Assembly (NCBI GenBank): GCA_031216915.1
Contig: CM062293.1
Location: 151,164,285-151,228,284, forward strand
Reading direction: 5' to 3'
Origin: Pictodentalium vernedei
Taxonomy: Eukaryota > Mollusca > Scaphopoda > Dentaliida > Dentaliidae
DNA: 64,000 nucleotides
Shown: positions 58,314 through 64,000 of the stretch, one piece after another
How positions within the stretch are numbered: position 1 is the stretch's first letter
Layout: the number at the start of each line of letters is the position of its first letter
Position numbers and translations under genes: made by a program
The notes under the pieces: generated by a model
Databases searched by the model: none
Told to the model about the DNA's origin: nothing
Seen by the model: the letters and a program-made list of their open reading frames with translations, nothing else

Positions 58314-61300
58314 TTAAAAAATTTATAGTAATTTATATATTTTTTATACTTACCAATGACCCAGACATAGCTGGTGCTAACTCTTAAAATATAGGGCCAA
58401 ACACAAATTTTGCCCCCCAATCCCCAAAATTTGCATCTAAAATCAAAGAAAACATGTCCTGAAAGGCCCTCCACACTTCGCCCCCACTGCGCTTGCGCAG
58501 TGTCAAGGACGTTCCGAAATTGGCGCCATTAATCATTCTAATAACCAGTGCCTGGTAAGCGCTATGTACTCAGCGGGGAGGCAAGAGTTCCCAACTCCTG
58601 GGAGGGCCATCCCCGTCTGGGTCATTGGTAAGTATAAAAAATATATAAATTACTATAAATTTTTTAACATTTTTATACTGTACCAATGACCCGGACATAG
58701 CTGAATAGTAAAAAGGCTGGAGGGCCAAGGACATAGAGCAAAATGGAATATGCTCAATAAAATAAAATAGAGTCATCCCCTGTAGGGAAAAAGAAGTAAT
58801 AGGCCTTACATGTATCTTTCTTATTTATGATAAATTAGAAAGATACAACACCTTCCAAAATTGAGCTTCATACATCCATGTACTCTATTAATATCCAATA
58901 TTATCCTTATACTAATAATTTTTAAAGTAAGCCAATAAATAAAGTAAGTCTAGAGAATAGAGACTCTTATACTCCTAAAAGTGTCTGAGGATTGCATAAT
59001 CATGTCCGTTGACATATGCAATATTCAAAAGCTATACTTTAAAAACTAAGACTTGAATGAATTTTAAAAACCTAAACTTCTCACTAAACAACCATCCCAA
59101 TAACAGCTCAGAATTACTAACTCCGGAGGAGGTATCCCCTTGTTTTCATAGTAAAACAGGTGACCCAAGGGAACACCCTCCCCCCCCCCCCCTTTTTCTT
59201 GCCCTGGGTCAAATAGCCCAGAGCGAAGAGGGCAGGCGAACGGAGACACTGCCGAAACAGACAGCCTACCTAGCTATAGTAGCAACTGTTAAGTGAATGA
59301 CATTCTGAGCAGTAGATAATAGACCTAACAATAGAGGCCTCCAGAAATGGACTAGATATTTCTGAGATAAAATTCATGAATGTAAATGGCTGAGCGCAAT
59401 GAGCAGCCTTCAAAAATCTATAATAGCGACACTATTAATGTAAGCCCAAGAAGTAGAAGAACTCTTACTTCATGAGCCGAAATCTTAAGCACAACTGCTA
59501 AGTCAATGATATACCATAAGCAGTACCGATAGTTAATAGAATCTATTAACAGTAAAATGGAGCGTAACGTCCTTCTACTAGACATCAAAGACAGAAGAAG
59601 TTTACACCCATAGTAATAAACAGATATCTGTTTATAAATACATAAACTGTACCCGGAAAGAGTAAAGGCCTATGCCCATACGAAGACGGAAGGACCTTAA
59701 AATAATAGGTTCCGGATAATAGGAGCCTAACTCTTATGCAACAATCCAACCTAAATAGTAACGGAAGTAGTGATTCCGAAACTACGAAAGTGAAAATCAT
59801 CCATCGATAGTGCATGAAACTCACTGACTCTACAGTAAAAGAGAAACCAACAGAATTACTGTCTAAAAGGTCAGAATTTGAAAACTACTGTTTCCAGAGG
59901 CTCAAATGATTGCTTAGCTAAATAAGAACCGAAGTTAAAATCCATATAGGAATTTAATCTAAAGATTCTAAGTCTATTTATCAAAAAGTTACTAACTGAC
60001 TTAGATAAAGAGACAAAAGACTCAATTGTAAACTATCGTAGAGTGCATAGGTATGAGGTAACATAAACCTATAACCTAAATAATAACAGGCTGCAGATCT
60101 TGTGAAACAAGTATACTAAAAAATAGCAATGAGTAGTATGGAGGGATCCACAATATGAACATAATGATCCCTACACCACGACGGAAGAGCCTCTACTTTA
60201 GCCGCATAAAATAGCGAAGAAGAGGATCTCCTATAGTAAGAAATCGCGTCCAAAGCTCGTCCAGTACAGTGCTTACAATGCAATACGGACCACACAACGG
60301 AATACATGAAGGTTGCGACCTTGCGGGTTGTGATAAAGATGACACGATTTACCCAGTGAAAAAAGATCCTCACATAGAGGAAGATTTCACGTTAAGACCC
60401 ACAGTAGACAAGAGAGTAAATTACCCATGATCTCTGTGAAGATAGAAATGCTATCAACAGAAATGTATTGTGGTTGTTTATCTTAGCAATACTTGCTGAA
60501 ACAACAGCGCCGGAGGATACGTGTATCCTATCATTCCGTCCTATAGATCAATAGAGCGTTAACAACATTAGCTCAGAGATCTGGACAAGCCAACACATAC
60601 GTCTGCAATTGATTAGCAAGCTGTGTCATAAATAAATCATCATTGGGCGCTCCCATAGATAGCAAATCTGATTGAATACTTGTTTGTTGAGAGTCCATTC
60701 TGACAGCAACAAGCGACCCGTAAGAGAACGGGAGTCCGATAAAACAATCAGACGACCCGGAATATGACGGACCAAAACTGAACTTGGTGTACTATAACCA
60801 ACAGACGGATTCTTTCCATTAAATTGAATAACGGAAATGAAAGAGTGCCTCTCTGGTTCCGGAGATACACCACTACTGTCGAATTAATGGACAGGAATTT
60901 GGGCATGCGTTTCTGAATAATGTTCATGCAATGACATAAAGCAAGCCTAAAAAACATTATTCCGCGGAAGGAAACTGATTGCTAAGAGACTGCGGAACCC
61001 AAAGACCCTGGCACTTCGAATCCGTAGGGATCAGTATTATATCCCAATCTGTTTGACTGGCGACCGTCATAACAGCCACACTCGGGTCCGGCAACTGCGG
61101 TGGCACTCTCTGAGTCAACCACCGAATGTTTGCCCCAGTCTGAATCTCTTGTAACACTAGATAGACAAGAGAACGTGTAAATCGAGCAATTCATGGATTG
61201 CCGAAAAGTTGCCGTCGAAGAGAAGCTCCTCCGAGAACGAAGCGACTCTGAGAGAGTTCTTCACCTTACTATCCACGCGCGTGGATGTAGCTAGGGCTGC

Positions 61301-64000
61301 GTCACGTCTAACCAACTCCAATCAGCCACTGAAGGGCGGAGTTATACGTGAACAAACCACTGCCCTCAAAAGAAATTACATTGAGAATAATATCCCGTAA
61401 ATCTTTTCTTGAAGACGTAATGATAACGCCTCAGTAAGGCGGATTACGTATGATAAAGCGTCTAAGTTAAGTCTACTATTCATCATGTCGTTCCCAACAT
61501 TGAAATTGGAAAAGACATAAACGGCGAAAAAGAATATATGCAGTCTTTAATCACACCGTCTAGACGCATATGAACTCTCGGTATGCCCTGCTCTGCCAAA
61601 ATAAACTATTCGTATAAATGATAAAAATGGCAGAAATGAGCAACGCGGACAAGAAACTAAACTATCATGCTTGGTAGCAGGCTTGTATATATATATATAT
61701 AGCGTCGAAAAACAAAACACATGTTGTAATGACAATATTGGACTGCGTCGGTAAGTCAGGGACAATGTCCCTGAACCGATCGAAAAATCCGAGTCCAATG
61801 ACGCTATAAGTCTCTTATCCAAGATCGCAGCAATGAAGTCCGAAATAACAATCACTGGAAGATAATGCCAGAAGATATGAAAGGCATCTTCCGATACTAC
61901 TAAAGGGAAAACTCGAAATCTTTCGAATCCCTTTCGCCATCCTGTTGGACCCTATAAAGCGTTTGGTCGTCCGTACCTGATGCAACCACGGACCACACCG
62001 ACCCAGCGCCGTCGGATAATTCCTGATTCGACCGAGAAACAGTCAATTGCTGGGATGCTGCGAAACAACTGTGCTAACTCGGATAGCACGTCCGTCACTG
62101 AGGCCTGAGGAGAAGTGGTCTTATGATGCATTGCCGCTGGAAGCTCCGTGATCGTTACCCCGTGCATACTACCAATATGCGAGCGAACGGAGTGTATAGG
62201 CCTCGTGTCTCTTGGCTACCGGATGGCGCGACCTATTCGCCGTGGAATCACTGAATGCCGAAACTGATCGGATACTCGAGGTCACGTAGCCAATGTGCGG
62301 TCGTGTGCCCTGCTGTGAGGATGAGGAAGCATCAAGGACAGTCTCTCAGACTGTCAATATAACGGAGCGTCCCGACCGACGGACATATGCTCCGAATGTA
62401 AAATATCTGAACCACAACATGCGGTCCTCTATGTTGTTGGACGAGAGAGGGACCTCTCTCGCTCACAGCCCGGACGGACCTGGACAAGCCAGGAACCGGA
62501 CTAACAGGCTTCCTCTGATCTGTCCTCAATCTGCCGTCACTGGGTGAGTACTAAAGTAATTAAAGTGCTCGCATCACCCAAATCTCCTTCCTAGACCGCA
62601 ACGGACGAACCCGGCAGCCGAACCATTCGATGAATGTACGCTACACCGGGTGAGCTAGCGAATGTCACTCCGTAGGCAATAGACATATACCATGAGCACT
62701 TCATAAACTATGACGACAGAGGCACACTTTTGAAAGACATCTCCATAACTCTTCGAACAAGAAACCAGAAATGCTTGGTTAGCAAGCATAAAATAATAAT
62801 ATATATAGCGTCGTTCAATAATTCGAAAGTTTGTGTGACATTATTGGACTATGTCGGAACTGAGGGACGATGTCCCTGGACCGAACCAAAAATTTCTAAG
62901 TCCACCGACGCTATCACTTTCTTATCCGGCATCGCAGCATTCTGGTCCGACGAAAAAAGCTGTAGAAGACCAAGTCAGATGACATACACAACAGCATATG
63001 TTGTTCCGAAAGGGAAAGCTCGAAATCCTCCGAATCCTTTTCGGTATCCCGTAGGACCGGATGAAACTTTCGGACGTCCGTACCCGCTTCCGCGGAGCGT
63101 CCCGACCCAGCATCGTCGGATAAAATATATGCGACAGATTCAGTTGATGCTGCGATAAACTGTGCTATTAAGGAAAGCACATCCGTTCCCGAGGCCTGTG
63201 CAGTAGCGGTCTTACGATGCATTGCCGCCGGAAGCTCCGTGTACGTTGACTCCCGCACACTTCCTATGCGAACGTCCGGAGTCTGCAGGCCTCGTGTCCC
63301 TGGCTACCGGATGGTGTGACCTGGTCGCCGAAGAATCCTTGATCGGCGAAGCTGGTAATATATCGGCGGTCACGCAGCCAAGGTGCGGTCGTGTGCGCTG
63401 ACGAGAAGAGGAAGCCTTAGCAGTCTCCGCGGACTGCCTATACAACGGAGCGTCCCGAGCGACGGACGTATGCTCCGCTTGCGACACATTTTGTACCACA
63501 ACATCTGGGGCCAGATGTTGTTGAACGAGAGAGGGGCCTCTCTCGCTTGCCGTCCGGATGGACCGGAACGAGCTATGAACCGGACTAAAAGGCTTCCTCC
63601 GTTCTCCCTCCGATCCGCCGTCACTGGGTGTGCATTAAGTTAATTTATAGTGCTCGCATCACCCCAAAATTCCTTCTAGACCGCAACGGACGAACCCGGC
63701 TGCCGAACCATTCGGTGAATGGACGCTACACCGGGCGAGCTAGCGGACGTCAAAGGCCGTCGAACCTACTAGGGTCCTCTTAGGCAATTGGCGTATTTAC
63801 ATGAGCACTTTTCCGCTAGCCCTTCATTAATTGTGACGACGGAGGCACACTGTTGGAAGACATCACGGATACATCACCCTAATCTTGATCGTCTGAAATA
63901 GAAATTGATAAAGTAGAGTGACCCTGCGGGGAAAGGACCGGAGTGTCCAAATCCCCAATAACATACCGTGACATACGCTTCCCATATTGTCATCGAAATC
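58314..64000 (-). mobile_element. DIRS-like copy A3 (3' part, cut by window edge)
   Basis: Collinear with A2 from its 3' end (58314 with 33889) to the window end (about 39620 in A2). By eye it is roughly 90% identical, so it is older than A1 and A2. The 3' terminal repeat is at about 58314-58538, the internal complementary region at about 58604-58705, and the NRF-1-like site, with one changed base, at 58487-58500. RNase H peptide remnants lie near 60748-60957. It shares the internal duplication of the gag-like region. Broken throughout; the 5' terminal repeat lies beyond the window. Confidence 0.8.

Overview
The window looks like nuclear DNA of a mollusc, most likely a bivalve. It is AT-rich, intron-rich and almost wholly built of nested transposable elements. 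The bivalve call is an inference. It rests on a large lipid transfer protein gene, two kinds of tyrosine-recombinase (YR) retrotransposon, and many elements built on the plan of bivalve 'pearl'/Helentron-associated repeats (tandem modules of about 155-340 bp plus ACGG/ACTG-rich microsatellite).

Only one host gene is supported. It lies on the minus strand, and three exons are visible (41796-42058, 28062-28428, 25780-25991). All have good splice sites and matching phases. Together they encode the C-terminal part of an apolipophorin/apoB-like large lipid transfer protein, ending in the first half of a von Willebrand type D domain. The 5' exons and the end of the vWD domain are not found here. 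The intron between the first two exons is 13.4 kb and is nearly all repeats.

Layout. 1-5752: DIRS-like copy A1 (minus, cut by the window edge). 5753-6880 and 17876-22288: a second DIRS-like element, C (minus). It is split by D (6881-17442, plus), a YR retrotransposon of Ngaro/PAT type with split direct repeats. D itself carries several nested tandem-module elements. 17443-17875: a scrambled junction. 22289-25640: MITEs and a module element. 25780-42058: the host exons and introns, with an SINE, TIR elements, a 4 kb module element and DIRS-like copy A2 (33889-40824) inside another module element. 42059-46187: a MITE, a LINE fragment, a 340-bp tandem repeat and unassigned DNA. 46188-54860: DIRS-like element B (minus), the best preserved, carrying two hAT-type insertions. 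54861-58313: module elements. 58314-64000: DIRS-like copy A3 (minus, cut by the window edge).

The DIRS-like copies share inverted terminal repeats of about 205-225 bp and an internal complementary region just inside the 3' repeat, the hallmark of DIRS. All are broken fossils. The most unusual single observation is an 83-bp stretch (17705-17787) made entirely of three short perfect copies of nearby DNA, joined at 2-bp overlaps. That is the signature of template-switching repair. No RNA gene, CRISPR array or intact transposon gene was found.
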